Assembly: GCA_041751955.1 (NCBI GenBank) | Contig: JBGSIB010000056.1 | Coordinates: 106,665-170,664 of the forward strand | DNA: 64,000 bases | Reading direction: 5' to 3' | Source of the DNA: UBA2040 sp041751955 | GTDB taxonomy: Bacteria > Bacteroidota > Bacteroidia > Flavobacteriales_D > Crocinitomicaceae | Shown: positions 44,134 to 53,376 of the stretch, in pieces | Layout of the letters: every line of letters begins with the position of its first letter | Numbering within the stretch: position 1 is the stretch's first letter | Program-made: the position numbers and the translations under genes | The notes under the pieces: model-generated | Databases searched by the model: none | Told to the model about the DNA's origin: nothing | What the model saw: only the letters and a program-made list of their open reading frames with translations

Positions 44134-45354
44134 TTGGAAAATGATCGATTTAAAGTAGCAATTATAGGTGGTGGGGCTGCGGGCTTTTTCGCGGCTTTAT
44201 CTGTGAAACGGCATCATCCCGAGGCTGAAGTCACCATCTTTGAAAAATCGCAAAAAGTTCTTTCCAAAGTAAAAGTTTCCGGCGGAGGAAGATGTAATGT
44301 AACGAATGGTTGTTCGGATATCGATGAATTAATCAAAGCTTATCCCCGTGGAGGTAAAAAGTTGAAATGGGCATTCAAAGAATTCAACACAACCGATACC
44401 GTAAAATGGTTTGAGGACAGAAATGTGCCCTTAACGCTCCAAGATGACGGATGTTATTTCCCTGTTTCTCAAAATTCGCAAAGTGTTATCGATTGCTTGT
44501 TGAATGAGTGCCGACGAAATAAAATCACTATTCAGACGGGAAAAGGAGTAGAAGCATTGATTCCAAAAGAGGATGGGATAGAATTGCAGTTCAAGGAAGA
44601 AACCATTCATTTTGACAAAGTAATTATAGCTACAGGCGGTTCTCCAAAAACCAGTGGTTTGGATTGGTTGAAAGATTTAGACCATACGATTGAAGAATGT
44701 GTTCCGTCACTTTTTACCTTCAACATGCCAAATGAAAAGGTGAAAGAACTCATGGGCATCGTGAAAGAGGAGGTGATTACAACCATTCAAGGCACTAAAT
44801 TAAAAGGAGACGGACCACTTTTGATTACACATTGGGGTATGAGTGGACCAGCTATTTTGAAACTTTCGGCCTTTGGAGCAAGAGTTTTAAGTGAGCGAGA
44901 TTATGATTTTAAATTACTCGTCAATTGGACCAATGAACCTAAGCAGGAAAAAGTCGTGGCGGAAATTCAAGGAATTGTAAATGCGCATCCCAATAAGCTT
45001 CTGCCCAACTTCAAACCATACGGAATTAAAGAAAGATTGTGGCTTCATTTGCTGGAAAGAGCAGATTTAGTTCCGACTAAACGTTGGGAAGAATTGGGTA
45101 AAAAAGGCTTCAATAAATTGATAGAAGTTTTAACCAACGACACCTACGAAGTAAAGGGAAAAACGACTTTCAAAGAAGAATTCGTGACCTGTGGAGGTAT
45201 TAGTTTAGAGGATATCAACATGAGTTCCATGGAAAGTAGAGTAGTAAAAAATCTTTATTTTGCTGGCGAAGTGATGGACATTGATGCGATTACTGGCGGT
45301 TACAATTTTCAAGGCGCTTGGACAACTGGTTTTATCGCGGGACAGTTAAAATAG
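44134..45354 (+). CDS. NAD(P)/FAD-dependent oxidoreductase, HI0933/BaiN-like flavoprotein
   Basis: The 406-residue protein has an N-terminal FAD Rossmann motif (VAIIGGGAAGFFAAL), the family motif KVSGGGRCNVTN, a second conserved GGRCN/FPVS-type region (DDGCYFPVSQNSQS), VIIATGGSPKTSG and the C-terminal TCGGISLEDINMSSMESR ... FAGEVMDIDAITGGYN. I choose TTG 44134 as start because the protein then begins MENDRFKVAIIGGG; the frame is open further upstream but only through the inverted repeat and a hydrophobic non-family stretch. The substrate is unknown (some members act on bile-acid or other unsaturated substrates). Confidence 0.88.
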   Translation: MENDRFKVAIIGGGAAGFFAALSVKRHHPEAEVTIFEKSQKVLSKVKVSGGGRCNVTNGCSDIDELIKAYPRGGKKLKWAFKEFNTTDTVKWFEDRNVPLTLQDDGCYFPVSQNSQSVIDCLLNECRRNKITIQTGKGVEALIPKEDGIELQFKEETIHFDKVIIATGGSPKTSGLDWLKDLDHTIEECVPSLFTFNMPNEKVKELMGIVKEEVITTIQGTKLKGDGPLLITHWGMSGPAILKLSAFGARVLSERDYDFKLLVNWTNEPKQEKVVAEIQGIVNAHPNKLLPNFKPYGIKERLWLHLLERADLVPTKRWEELGKKGFNKLIEVLTNDTYEVKGKTTFKEEFVTCGGISLEDINMSSMESRVVKNLYFAGEVMDIDAITGGYNFQGAWTTGFIAGQLK

Positions 45355-45390
45355 GTTTTTAACATGAAACTTTTAAATTAACTTTGTTAA

Positions 45391-45639
45391 ATGGAAGAAC
45401 AACCCAACAATCCCCTTCATGGCGTCAAATTAGCCGATATCCTCGATTATTTGGTCGAAAAATACGGTTGGGAAGAATTAGGTGAGCAGATTAAAATCAA
45501 CAGTTTCGTTAGCAATCCCTCTAAAAATTCCAGCTTGAAATTTTTACGCAAAACACCCTGGGCAAGGGACAAAGTCGAGAGTTTTTATTTGTATTCGAAG
45601 CGGCAGGACCAGAAACAAAAAAGGTCCGAAGGAAAATAA
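45391..45639 (+). CDS. VF530 family DNA-binding protein (DUF2132)
   Basis: The 82-residue protein matches the VF530/DUF2132 family almost along its length: NPLHGVKLADILDYLVEKYGWEELG, then SNPSKNSSLKFLRKTPWARDKVE and a basic tail. The family is a small helical domain proposed to bind DNA; its role is not known. It follows the flavoprotein by 36 bases on the same strand and is convergent with the next gene. Confidence 0.88.
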   Translation: MEEQPNNPLHGVKLADILDYLVEKYGWEELGEQIKINSFVSNPSKNSSLKFLRKTPWARDKVESFYLYSKRQDQKQKRSEGK

Positions 45640-45672
45640 TCGAAACTTTGGTTTTAAATTATACTTATCAAG

Positions 45673-46029
45673 TTAAGTCTTTTTCCTTCTGCATACGAGT
45701 GTAATAATATGGACTTTATCAACTTCAACTTTGGGGCCATTGCTAAAAATATAAGTGGCTTCAATTGATTTTGGAGTACCAAAGTATATTTTCTCATGTA
45801 CTGATGTTTTGAAATACGCAATTCCATTTGAATCTGTCATTGAATATTGTTTTTCTGACAAATCTGGATTCCCCGGTGCAGCAGGATAACCGGCATAATA
45901 GTAAACTTTCGTATTTGGAATTGGAATACCCTTTTCATCTTGAAGAATCACTGTGAATTTTAATGATTCAGTTTGATTATAGCTAGCAAAAGGAAAGATT
46001 AGAATCAGTATGATTAAATATTTTCTCAT
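45673..46029 (-). CDS. Small predicted secreted protein, carboxypeptidase-regulatory/Ig-like fold
   Basis: The 118-residue precursor has a signal peptide (MRKYLIILILIFPFASYNQ) and one beta domain (about 22-112): SLKFTVILQDEKGIPIPNTKVYYYAG ... DSNGIAYFKTSVHEKIYF, the pattern of a CarboxypepD_reg-like Ig module. It stands alone. Function unknown. Confidence 0.65.
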   Translation of the reverse strand: MRKYLIILILIFPFASYNQTESLKFTVILQDEKGIPIPNTKVYYYAGYPAAPGNPDLSEKQYSMTDSNGIAYFKTSVHEKIYFGTPKSIEATYIFSNGPKVEVDKVHIITLVCRRKKT

Positions 46030-46156
46030 AGTTTCAGAACGAAATTCGGCCTTTTTGTTACAGTTTGATTATTCTGGGATAAACACAATAAGTTGAAAGG
46101 AAATAGTTTCGCGATTTTTTCAAAATCCACAGAAATAAGAATTGATCCTCCAATCC

Positions 46157-46190
46157 TTTGTTTGGACTGAGCGAAGTCGAAGCCCAAAAC
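46157..46190. repeat. Intergenic repeat containing ACTGAGCGAAGTCGAAG
   Basis: The core GACTGAGCGAAGTCGAAG, flanked by near-complementary GTTTGG and CCCAAAAC, is the reverse complement of the CTTCGACTTCG word at 40668. It is a type of short intergenic repeat seen repeatedly in Bacteroidota genomes. It lies between a small secreted gene and the tRNA terminator. Confidence 0.5.
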
Positions 46191-46222
46191 AAAAAAAGCC
46201 TCACCTATCGATGAAGCTTTTT
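46191..46222 (-). terminator. Terminator of tRNA-Gln
   Basis: On the minus strand AAAAAGCTTCA pairs with TGAGGCTTTTT across a short loop, and a T run follows. It begins three bases after the tRNA 3' end. Confidence 0.75.
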
Positions 46223-46224
46223 CG

Positions 46225-46297
46225 TTGTCTCACTAGGGCTCGAACCTAGACTCTTCTGTACCAAAAACAGACGTGTTGCCAGTTACACCATGAGACA
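46225..46297 (-). tRNA. tRNA-Gln (anticodon TTG)
   Basis: Read on the minus strand, a 73-base cloverleaf: acceptor TGTCTCA/TGAGACA, D arm TGGTGTAACTGGCA, anticodon stem TCTGT/ACAGA with loop TTTTGGT (anticodon TTG), and T arm CTAGG/CCTAG with the GTTCGAGC loop. CCA is not encoded. Confidence 0.96.
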
Positions 46298-46539
46298 GTT
46301 TCACAACGTTCACAAAATCCGAAGACTTTGTTGGGGTAAGCGAGTGCAAATTTAGAAACAAATTTTGAATTTCTGATAACTGATGAAAGAAAAAATTAGA
46401 AGATTTATTCTTTTTCTCAAAAATTAGGAATTAATTGTTTTTACAGTAATGATATATTCCTAAATTCGCAAGGCATAAACAGACGTGCACGCTAAATTGT
46501 TTAGTTCAAAGGATGCGTTTCACGTGATAAAACAATACT

Positions 46540-49500
46540 ATGACATTTAAAAAATGGAATACGTACCTCGGATGGTCCGTTTTTTTGATTGCTACAATCG
46601 TATATTTCGTAACTGCTGAGCCTACTGTAAGTTTGTGGGATTGCGGTGAGTACATTACCGCAGCATACAAATTAGAAGTTGGTCACCCTCCAGGCGCACC
46701 TTTGTTTATGGTTCTCGGGAGATTGTTCTCTTTCTTCGCATCTCCAGAAAATGTTGCGGTTTGGATCAACCGGTTGAGTGGTTTAAGCAGTTCCTTGACC
46801 ATACTGTTTATGTTCTGGTCGATTACAATGCTGGGCAAAAAAGTTATTTTGAACCGAAAAGCAGAATTATCCGTTGGGGACAAATTTGCGATTCTAGCGA
46901 GTTCAGTTGTCGGTGCATTGGCTTATACTTTTTCTGAATCTTTCTGGTTTTCAGCGGTTGAGGGTGAGGTTTATGCCATGGCTTCTTTGTTTACGGCAGT
47001 TGTATTCTGGGCTATTTTGAAATGGGATGAAGAGATGGCCATTGTTCAAAACGGCAAATTGGCTTCCAATGTTTATCCGGATAGATGGTTACTATTAATT
47101 ATGTTCTTACTTGGTTTGGCAATTGGAGTCCATCTTTTGGGCATCTTGGTTGTTCCGGCAATTGGATACGTTATTTACTTCCGTTATCACAAAGAAGCTA
47201 GCATTAAAGGAATTCTACTTACAGGCCTAATTTCGATTGTTGTTCTAGGATTTATTCAAGAAGGCGTAATTCCAGGTTCCGTAGCCATTGCTTCTAAAAT
47301 TGAAGTCATGTTCCGTAACGCGATAGGATTGCCATTTTTTGCAGGAACTTTATTCTTTTTCGCACTCATCGTTGGGGCAGCAGTTTATTTAATCCGCCGA
47401 GCGAGAAGAACAGGAAATACCTTGTTATACAATATCACAATGGGAATGATTTTCCTGTTGATAGGTTATGGTTCATTCGCAGTTATCGTTATTCGTTCCA
47501 ATGCAAATACTCCCTTGGATGAAAATGACCCAGAGAATTTAGTGACTTTACATGCTTATTTGAAACGTGAACAATATGGTTCTTCTCCAATTTTCTTTGG
47601 TCAACATTGGAATTCTGAATTGGCACCGCGGGAAGAATGGGGCAATCGTTCACCGTTTTATTTAAGACGTTTTACCGTTGTAAATAATGATGAGGACATC
47701 AAAGGATTTAAAAGTGAAAAAGCTGCCAATGCCTTTGCAAAAGAACTTGGTTCAGGTGCTACGGTGGTTGAAAAATATTGGGAATCAAATGAAGAAGCCA
47801 GAATAAACGGAGTTCCAGCCTATTCTCAAACAGCATTTTTCCCGAGGATGTATTCCGATCAGGAGCCTGGAAAAATAGCAGGATATAAAAGTTGGTCCGG
47901 ATATGATCCTAAAGAAGATAAAGGGACAGAAATCGGTAGTGATGGCCAGCGTTTGCCATCCTTTGGGGAAAACTTAACCTATTTCTTCCGATATCAAGTA
48001 AACTGGATGTACTTCCGCTATTTTATGTGGAATTTCTCTGGACGTCAGAATGATATTCAAGGTCACGGTGACCAAATGAGGGGTAACTGGATTTCAGGTT
48101 TCAGTTTCATAGATAATATACGCTTGGGAAATCAAGACGAGCATGCACCGTATTTCACGTCGGAAAATCCTTCTAATAATAAGTTCTTTTTCCTTCCATT
48201 GATTTTGGGAATAATCGGATTGGTATTCCATTTTTATAGAGCGCCAAAAGATGCATTCGTTGTTACGCTCGTATTCTTGTTTACTGGTTTAGCGATTGTA
48301 GTTTATTTGAATCAAAAACCATTCGAACCGCGTGAGAGAGATTATGCGTATGCCGGTTCCTTCTATTTCTTTGCCATGTGGATAGGATTAGGAGTCCTAG
48401 CGCTCTACGAAGCCTTTGTCAATTTTGGTAAAGAACAGTGGAAGAAGATTGCCATAGTTGCCGCTGCTGGACTTTTGTTCAGTCTCTTTTTGGATATGTT
48501 TGCAGATGTATCTTACCCGAATACTTTGAGTTGGTTGGTAATGGTATTAATTGGAGGTGGAGCTTTGGGTCTAATGTATGCCCTGCGAAAAGCCCTGAAA
48601 TCCGAACAACAAGGTGCCATAGTGGCTGGAATTTTAGGACTTTTTGTACCATTGGTAATGGGTGTGCAAGGTTGGGATGATCACGACAGAAGTGGAAAAA
48701 CTTCAGCACATGATTTAGCGTCGAACTATTTAGAATCATGTGGGCCAAACGGAATTCTTTTCACAAACGGCGATAACGATACTTTCCCTTTATGGTATTT
48801 ACAAGAAGTTGAAGGTCAAAGAACCGATGTGCGGGTTTGTAATCTATCGCTCATGCAAACAGATTGGTACACGGATCAAATGAAAATGAAAGCTTATGAG
48901 TCTGAGCCACTTCCTATTCGATTCCGTGAAGATCAAATCTTAATGAATGCCGGTGGTACAGATGCAGTATATTTTATTGATTTGTTGAATCTTGCTGCCG
49001 GTGGAGCAGATAAGAAAATCTTGAACAACATCATTGGTTTACGTTTGAAAGCGAATAAACCACAAGCGATGAACGCTATTTTAGGATTGAACTCTAGAAT
49101 GGCAAACATCATGTCTGCTTTCTCATCGGCAGATGCAAATTCTGCAAGTAGATTGGAAATTTTGAAACAAGCATTGACGACGGATGTTAGTCCAGACTTA
49201 GCTGTGAATATTGGTGCAAAATATACTGCTGCTGCTGAATTATTTGCAAGTCTTCGTTCTGGATCCGTGAAAGCGGGTTCTCAGGAACAAATTCAGGCGT
49301 TCCAAGAGGCAATGACAGACTTTGAGAAAACTTGGGATTACATCAATATTGATGCAGCCATGGCTTTTGTTCGTGATGACGCTAATATGATTTCACTTCA
49401 AGGAGATCGATTGACACGTATTTTCCCAAGTAAAGGCTTTATTTTGCCGGTAGAAGCCGAAAATGCGGTTAAATCTGGCGTGATTACAGAAGATCAAAAA

Positions 49501-50670
49501 GACAAATGTTTGACTGAATTACGTTTTGAATTTGATAAACAAGCTATTCAAAGAGAACAAGTTATGATTCTGGATATCTTAGCCAATAACGATTGGAAAC
49601 GTGGAATTTATTTCTCTTCTCCAGGTGGAGGTGATGTTTCAATGGCCTTGTACAGACGACGTTTGTTGAAACAAAATGGAATGAACTTCGAATTGAGTCC
49701 ATTGGCTGATCAGGCTTCTGCCGTGAATGCACCAGAGATGTACAAAAATCTATTGAAGAAATATTCATGGGGCTTGATGAACAAAGAAGGTATATTGACG
49801 GATTATTACACGCGACGTCACACGGAGCAATATCGTCAATACTTTGAAATTTTGGCTGAAGATTATTTGAGCAAGATTCAAGAAGTGAATCAAATTAAGT
49901 CAGCAGGACCAGAGTATGTGAGTCAAATGTTGGCTGCCAATCGCATGACACAAGCAGAGGCAGATCGTTTGAATGATTTGATCAAGAATGGCGATAAAAT
50001 TGTTGCAGAGAATAAGAAAAAAGCAATCGAGTTGGTTGAATTTTCTTTGAAAATAATGCCTCCTTCAATGGTAATCGACCACGGTGAACCTCGCCAAGGA
50101 AGAGATACGTATGATATGGGTGGTGCAAAATATCAAAGTCAATCCGATGGTAGTTTGCATGTTTATGTTGAAACTTTGTTCGCTGCTGGAGCCAAAGAAA
50201 AAGGGAACAAACTCGGCTTAGAATTAGCAGGTCAGTTGGAATCAATAATCGATTATTTCTTGAAAAGCGACCCAAGAATTGCTTTCCAAAGCGGAAATAC
50301 GGATGATTTATTTGCCGCCATGGATTCCTACTTCAAAATATCAGTTGCCGCTATGGATGCTGAAACTGGAGATAGAGGCGGAGCACTTGCAAAAAGAACG
50401 AAAAGCAATATCGACAGATGGTTCAATTCTGAATTGCCAAGTCAATACAGGAAATTGGATAACGCGGCAAGCTCTAACGGTGAATCGACGCGAAGAAGTT
50501 CAGTTGCTGGACCAAATACACGTATGAAATTCGCAGTTCAAGATCATTTGGACGCAATGGCTGTATTCTATGGCTTGAAAAAAGATAATTCTGTTCCACC
50601 AACGCCAAATGGAGGTGGAGGTGCGCCACAAATTGATTTGAATCAATTGATGAAGCAACAAGGGCAGTAA
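46540..50670 (+). CDS. DUF2723 membrane protein (glycosyltransferase family 117, protein O-mannosyltransferase-like)
   Basis: The 1376-residue protein is a polytopic inner-membrane enzyme of the DUF2723/GT-C type. It begins MTFKKWNTYLGWSVFLIATIVYF and carries the diagnostic LWDCGEYITAAYKLEVGHPPGAPLF motif in the first lumenal loop (about 33-57), with E40 and D37 as the likely catalytic acids. About 12-13 hydrophobic helices cover residues 12-700, with large periplasmic loops (QKPFEPRERDYAYAGSFYFFAMW; NGDNDTFPLWYLQE). The C-terminal ~550 residues are soluble and helical. Such proteins are thought to glycosylate exported proteins; the Bacteroidota O-glycosylation link is inference. The start region has no clear promoter box. 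Confidence 0.9.
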   Translation: MTFKKWNTYLGWSVFLIATIVYFVTAEPTVSLWDCGEYITAAYKLEVGHPPGAPLFMVLGRLFSFFASPENVAVWINRLSGLSSSLTILFMFWSITMLGKKVILNRKAELSVGDKFAILASSVVGALAYTFSESFWFSAVEGEVYAMASLFTAVVFWAILKWDEEMAIVQNGKLASNVYPDRWLLLIMFLLGLAIGVHLLGILVVPAIGYVIYFRYHKEASIKGILLTGLISIVVLGFIQEGVIPGSVAIASKIEVMFRNAIGLPFFAGTLFFFALIVGAAVYLIRRARRTGNTLLYNITMGMIFLLIGYGSFAVIVIRSNANTPLDENDPENLVTLHAYLKREQYGSSPIFFGQHWNSELAPREEWGNRSPFYLRRFTVVNNDEDIKGFKSEKAANAFAKELGSGATVVEKYWESNEEARINGVPAYSQTAFFPRMYSDQEPGKIAGYKSWSGYDPKEDKGTEIGSDGQRLPSFGENLTYFFRYQVNWMYFRYFMWNFSGRQNDIQGHGDQMRGNWISGFSFIDNIRLGNQDEHAPYFTSENPSNNKFFFLPLILGIIGLVFHFYRAPKDAFVVTLVFLFTGLAIVVYLNQKPFEPRERDYAYAGSFYFFAMWIGLGVLALYEAFVNFGKEQWKKIAIVAAAGLLFSLFLDMFADVSYPNTLSWLVMVLIGGGALGLMYALRKALKSEQQGAIVAGILGLFVPLVMGVQGWDDHDRSGKTSAHDLASNYLESCGPNGILFTNGDNDTFPLWYLQEVEGQRTDVRVCNLSLMQTDWYTDQMKMKAYESEPLPIRFREDQILMNAGGTDAVYFIDLLNLAAGGADKKILNNIIGLRLKANKPQAMNAILGLNSRMANIMSAFSSADANSASRLEILKQALTTDVSPDLAVNIGAKYTAAAELFASLRSGSVKAGSQEQIQAFQEAMTDFEKTWDYINIDAAMAFVRDDANMISLQGDRLTRIFPSKGFILPVEAENAVKSGVITEDQKDKCLTELRFEFDKQAIQREQVMILDILANNDWKRGIYFSSPGGGDVSMALYRRRLLKQNGMNFELSPLADQASAVNAPEMYKNLLKKYSWGLMNKEGILTDYYTRRHTEQYRQYFEILAEDYLSKIQEVNQIKSAGPEYVSQMLAANRMTQAEADRLNDLIKNGDKIVAENKKKAIELVEFSLKIMPPSMVIDHGEPRQGRDTYDMGGAKYQSQSDGSLHVYVETLFAAGAKEKGNKLGLELAGQLESIIDYFLKSDPRIAFQSGNTDDLFAAMDSYFKISVAAMDAETGDRGGALAKRTKSNIDRWFNSELPSQYRKLDNAASSNGESTRRSSVAGPNTRMKFAVQDHLDAMAVFYGLKKDNSVPPTPNGGGGAPQIDLNQLMKQQGQ

Positions 50671-50676
50671 ACAGAA

Positions 50677-51288
50677 ATGACAATTTTTAAAACCCCGCGA
50701 TTTCTAACTTGGATGTATCCGAGAAGGACGTGGGGTTTTTCTTTGGCAGAAAAGACGGTTTACCTGACTTTTGATGACGGACCAACATATCAACTAAGCG
50801 ATTGGATTGTGGACTTTCTGGAGCACGAGAAGATAAAGGCTACCTTCTTCTGTGTAGGAGAAAACATCAGAAAACATCCGCACCAATTCCAAAAGTTAAA
50901 GGAGCAAGGTCATCAAATAGGCAACCACACCATGCGCCATGAAAAAGGAACAAAAACTCCTTGGGAAGTTTATAAATCATCCATTGACGAATGCGCAAAA
51001 TTGGTGGGAAATAATTTGTTTCGTCCGCCTTATGGAAGAATCAATGCTTTGCAATCCAGAAGATTGTCGCAAAAATACCGCATAGTGATGTGGACCTGGC
51101 TCAGTTACGATTACGATAAAAACATTCGTATCGACACCATCCTAAAAAGTGCAAAAGAAAAAATTAAAGGAGGCGATATTTTGGTTTTGCACGACAATGA
51201 AAAAGTAGAATCAAGGTTGAAAGAAATTTTACCCGAATTGGTGTCGATTATTCGCGAGAAGGGTTTGGAGTTTGGAATTATCGAGTAA
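50677..51288 (+). CDS. Polysaccharide deacetylase family protein (NodB homology)
   Basis: The 203-residue enzyme has the NodB motifs in order: TFDDGPT with D33/D34, H84-x3-H88 in GNHTMRH, RPPYGR (about 116-121), MWTWLSYDYD and LHDN with H172, so the metal site (D-H-H) and the catalytic base are present. It probably removes N-acetyl groups from peptidoglycan or a surface sugar. There is no signal peptide, so the site of action is unclear. It starts six bases after the DUF2723 gene, which suggests cotranscription. Confidence 0.9.
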   Translation: MTIFKTPRFLTWMYPRRTWGFSLAEKTVYLTFDDGPTYQLSDWIVDFLEHEKIKATFFCVGENIRKHPHQFQKLKEQGHQIGNHTMRHEKGTKTPWEVYKSSIDECAKLVGNNLFRPPYGRINALQSRRLSQKYRIVMWTWLSYDYDKNIRIDTILKSAKEKIKGGDILVLHDNEKVESRLKEILPELVSIIREKGLEFGIIE

Positions 51289-51328
51289 AGGAACTTGCCG
51301 CGAATTACTCAGATATACTTTGTTGAAT

Positions 51329-51462
51329 GGCCACGAATTACACTAATTTTCACGAATGTTGGGGTATGCCTGAAAAATTTATTCGCGCTCACGTATCCAC
51401 CGAGGATGATTAACTTCGTTGCTGTTGCACGGTCGTGTTTATTCGTGTCATACGTGGCAAAA
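51329..51462. repeat. Dispersed MITE-like repeat, copy A
   Basis: It begins GGCCACGAATTACAC and ends ACGTGGCAAAA; the middle holds TTTTCACGAATGTTGGG and the well-conserved AACTTCGTTGCTGTTGCACGGTCGTG (in two overlapping words at 51412-51437). It is homologous to 56880-57016, has partial terminal inverted repeats and encodes nothing. It fills most of the 347-base gap between the deacetylase and the next gene; beyond it only AT-rich DNA precedes 51636. Confidence 0.7.
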
Positions 51463-51635
51463 ACCATCTGAAACCAAAGCCTTGATTAACAGTTAATTAC
51501 TTATTAAAATAAAAATTAAATGTTAAAAAACTTGTAGATTTTTTTTTTCTAAATATCATTACTCTGAAAACAAACAAATGTTATTCTTACCGTCACTGGA
51601 AAAATAACTATTACTTAATTTAATTTCTTCTTATT

Positions 51636-52535
51636 ATGAAAAAAATCTCACTCATTGCTGGCTTTGCTTTTGTCAGTGCATTATCGTTTGGTCAATTTCC
51701 AACACTTTGGCCAACATCATCGATTAGCAATTCCACCTCCGCGGGTTATGTTGGATTGGGAATACGGTCAACGCCAAGTTCAACTGCATTACCGGCATAT
51801 AATTTTCAACTGCATAGTGTCGTTGATTATATTTCACCTTCATATTCAACCATTGGCATGGACGGTGAGGGACAAACTTTTCCAGGAACTAATTTCGGAA
51901 AAACAGTTCGTTTTGGTATGACAAACTCAACAACTGGCAGTACGTTAACAGACGGTGTTGTGTTTCAACTTTCTAATAACGATTTCTTTATTAATAATCA
52001 AGAAGCAAAGAATGTATTTTTAACTTCCGGTGGCGTGAGTTTAAAACTCTCTGGATCCGACAACCGAATTTATGTTGGTTCAGCACAAAATACAGCAAAT
52101 GAAATGGCCAAGTTTAACATAAATTCTTCAGAGAATGGAATGTTAATACGATCAACTTCTAATTCAGGGTATGGTCTCTCCCTAAATGTAGGAGGTTCTG
52201 TAAAAGCGCTTCAAGTTCTTGACCAAAACGATTCGAAAAAAAGAAATTTTTCTGTTACAGGAAAAGGAGAAGTTTTTGCCAGAAAATACACCACAACCCT
52301 ATCCAACATACCCGATTACGTATTTGCAAAAGATTATCAATTGATGAGCCTTGCAGCCTTGAAAACGTTCATTACAACCAATCAACACCTCCCCAACATC
52401 CCTTCCGCTTTGGAATATCAAGAAAATGGCGTAGATTTAGGTGAAATGAATCGACTTCTGTTGGAAAAAGTAGAAGAATTGACGCTTTACTTGCTGCAAT
52501 TGGAAGAGCGATTGAAAGTTGTTGAGGGCGAGTAA
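51636..52535 (+). CDS. Secreted protein with endosialidase-chaperone-like (tail-fibre type) C-terminus
   Basis: The 299-residue precursor has a signal peptide (MKKISLIAGFAFVSALSFGQ), a beta-rich middle of phage-tail style (about 25-215, LKLSGSDNRIYVG; FNINSSENGMLIRST) and a C-terminal segment (about 215-299) of a kind seen at the end of many Bacteroidota fibre-like proteins: ARKYTTTLSNIPDYVF, LPNIPSALEYQENGVDLGEMN and a terminal coiled-coil helix (LLEKVEELTLYLLQLEERL). These features suggest a trimeric fibre. It lacks a T9SS sorting domain. The following lipoprotein gene starts 41 bases later. Confidence 0.75.
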   Translation: MKKISLIAGFAFVSALSFGQFPTLWPTSSISNSTSAGYVGLGIRSTPSSTALPAYNFQLHSVVDYISPSYSTIGMDGEGQTFPGTNFGKTVRFGMTNSTTGSTLTDGVVFQLSNNDFFINNQEAKNVFLTSGGVSLKLSGSDNRIYVGSAQNTANEMAKFNINSSENGMLIRSTSNSGYGLSLNVGGSVKALQVLDQNDSKKRNFSVTGKGEVFARKYTTTLSNIPDYVFAKDYQLMSLAALKTFITTNQHLPNIPSALEYQENGVDLGEMNRLLLEKVEELTLYLLQLEERLKVVEGE

Positions 52536-52575
52536 AAAAGCGCACTTATTTTTATTTACACATATTTCCATCTCC

Positions 52576-53373
52576 ATGAAAGTACTATTCCCTTTATTTA
52601 TTCTCGTTTTTGGTTTGTTTTTTTCTTGTAAGAAGAAGGTGCAGCCGGAATTGTTGGATGTGCAAGATCCTTGTGATTGTTTCGAGGAAGCAAATGCAGA
52701 TTTTCTTATGGAAGAAGCTTCTACTTCGGTTGGCAGTGTCGCATATTTTACAGATACTGATAGTATTTTAGGGAGTAAAAACGTACGATTTAAGGCAATT
52801 CAGGACGGTGATTCGTACAAGTGGTATATTGGTTCTGAGGTGCTGACTACAAAAGATGTTACACGATTCTTTGGTCCCGCAACACTTGGTTCCACAGTGC
52901 CAATAACGTTAGTCGTAAATAAAACACCTAATAACAAGTGTTTCCAAAATGATGATGGATATGATTCAGTTGTGAAATATTTAACGGTTACGAATTATCC
53001 CATGTTTGACTTTGTTATAAAAGAGGCATATTACGGTTCAATAGAAGGCACTTACAGAGTAAAATCAGCACACTTACCGGATAGCTTTGACATTACGGTT
53101 AATTGTGTTTTGAATGGTATCAATCAGCAAAAACTCAATATTTTCAATTATGATGGCAATGGATCAGATTGTGTTTTACAATGTGAAATGAACAAAGGGA
53201 GTAATTACAGGGAGTTATACGCACTTGGTGGCACTGGCACTCTGGCATGTGATTATTTACAAGGATCAATTAAAAACCCTAAATCAGGAAAAGCGCAAAT
53301 GGATTTTATATTCTTTTACCCAAGTCATCCCGATTATGCAGAAAGACAATACTTAGGAAGAAAATTAAACTAA
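52576..53373 (+). CDS. Predicted lipoprotein of unknown function
   Basis: The 265-residue precursor has a lipoprotein signal (MKVLFPLFILVFGLFFSC) followed by KKK. The start is ATG 52576; an upstream in-frame TTG at 52519 would overlap the previous gene and displace the signal. The mature part is beta-rich with a PKD-like start (VGSVAYFTDTDSILGSKNVRFKAIQDGDSYKWYIGSE is split by turns) and resembles the lipoprotein at 61520 in layout. It lies three bases from the next gene, so it forms a unit with it. Confidence 0.75.
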   Translation: MKVLFPLFILVFGLFFSCKKKVQPELLDVQDPCDCFEEANADFLMEEASTSVGSVAYFTDTDSILGSKNVRFKAIQDGDSYKWYIGSEVLTTKDVTRFFGPATLGSTVPITLVVNKTPNNKCFQNDDGYDSVVKYLTVTNYPMFDFVIKEAYYGSIEGTYRVKSAHLPDSFDITVNCVLNGINQQKLNIFNYDGNGSDCVLQCEMNKGSNYRELYALGGTGTLACDYLQGSIKNPKSGKAQMDFIFFYPSHPDYAERQYLGRKLN

Positions 53374-53376
53374 ATT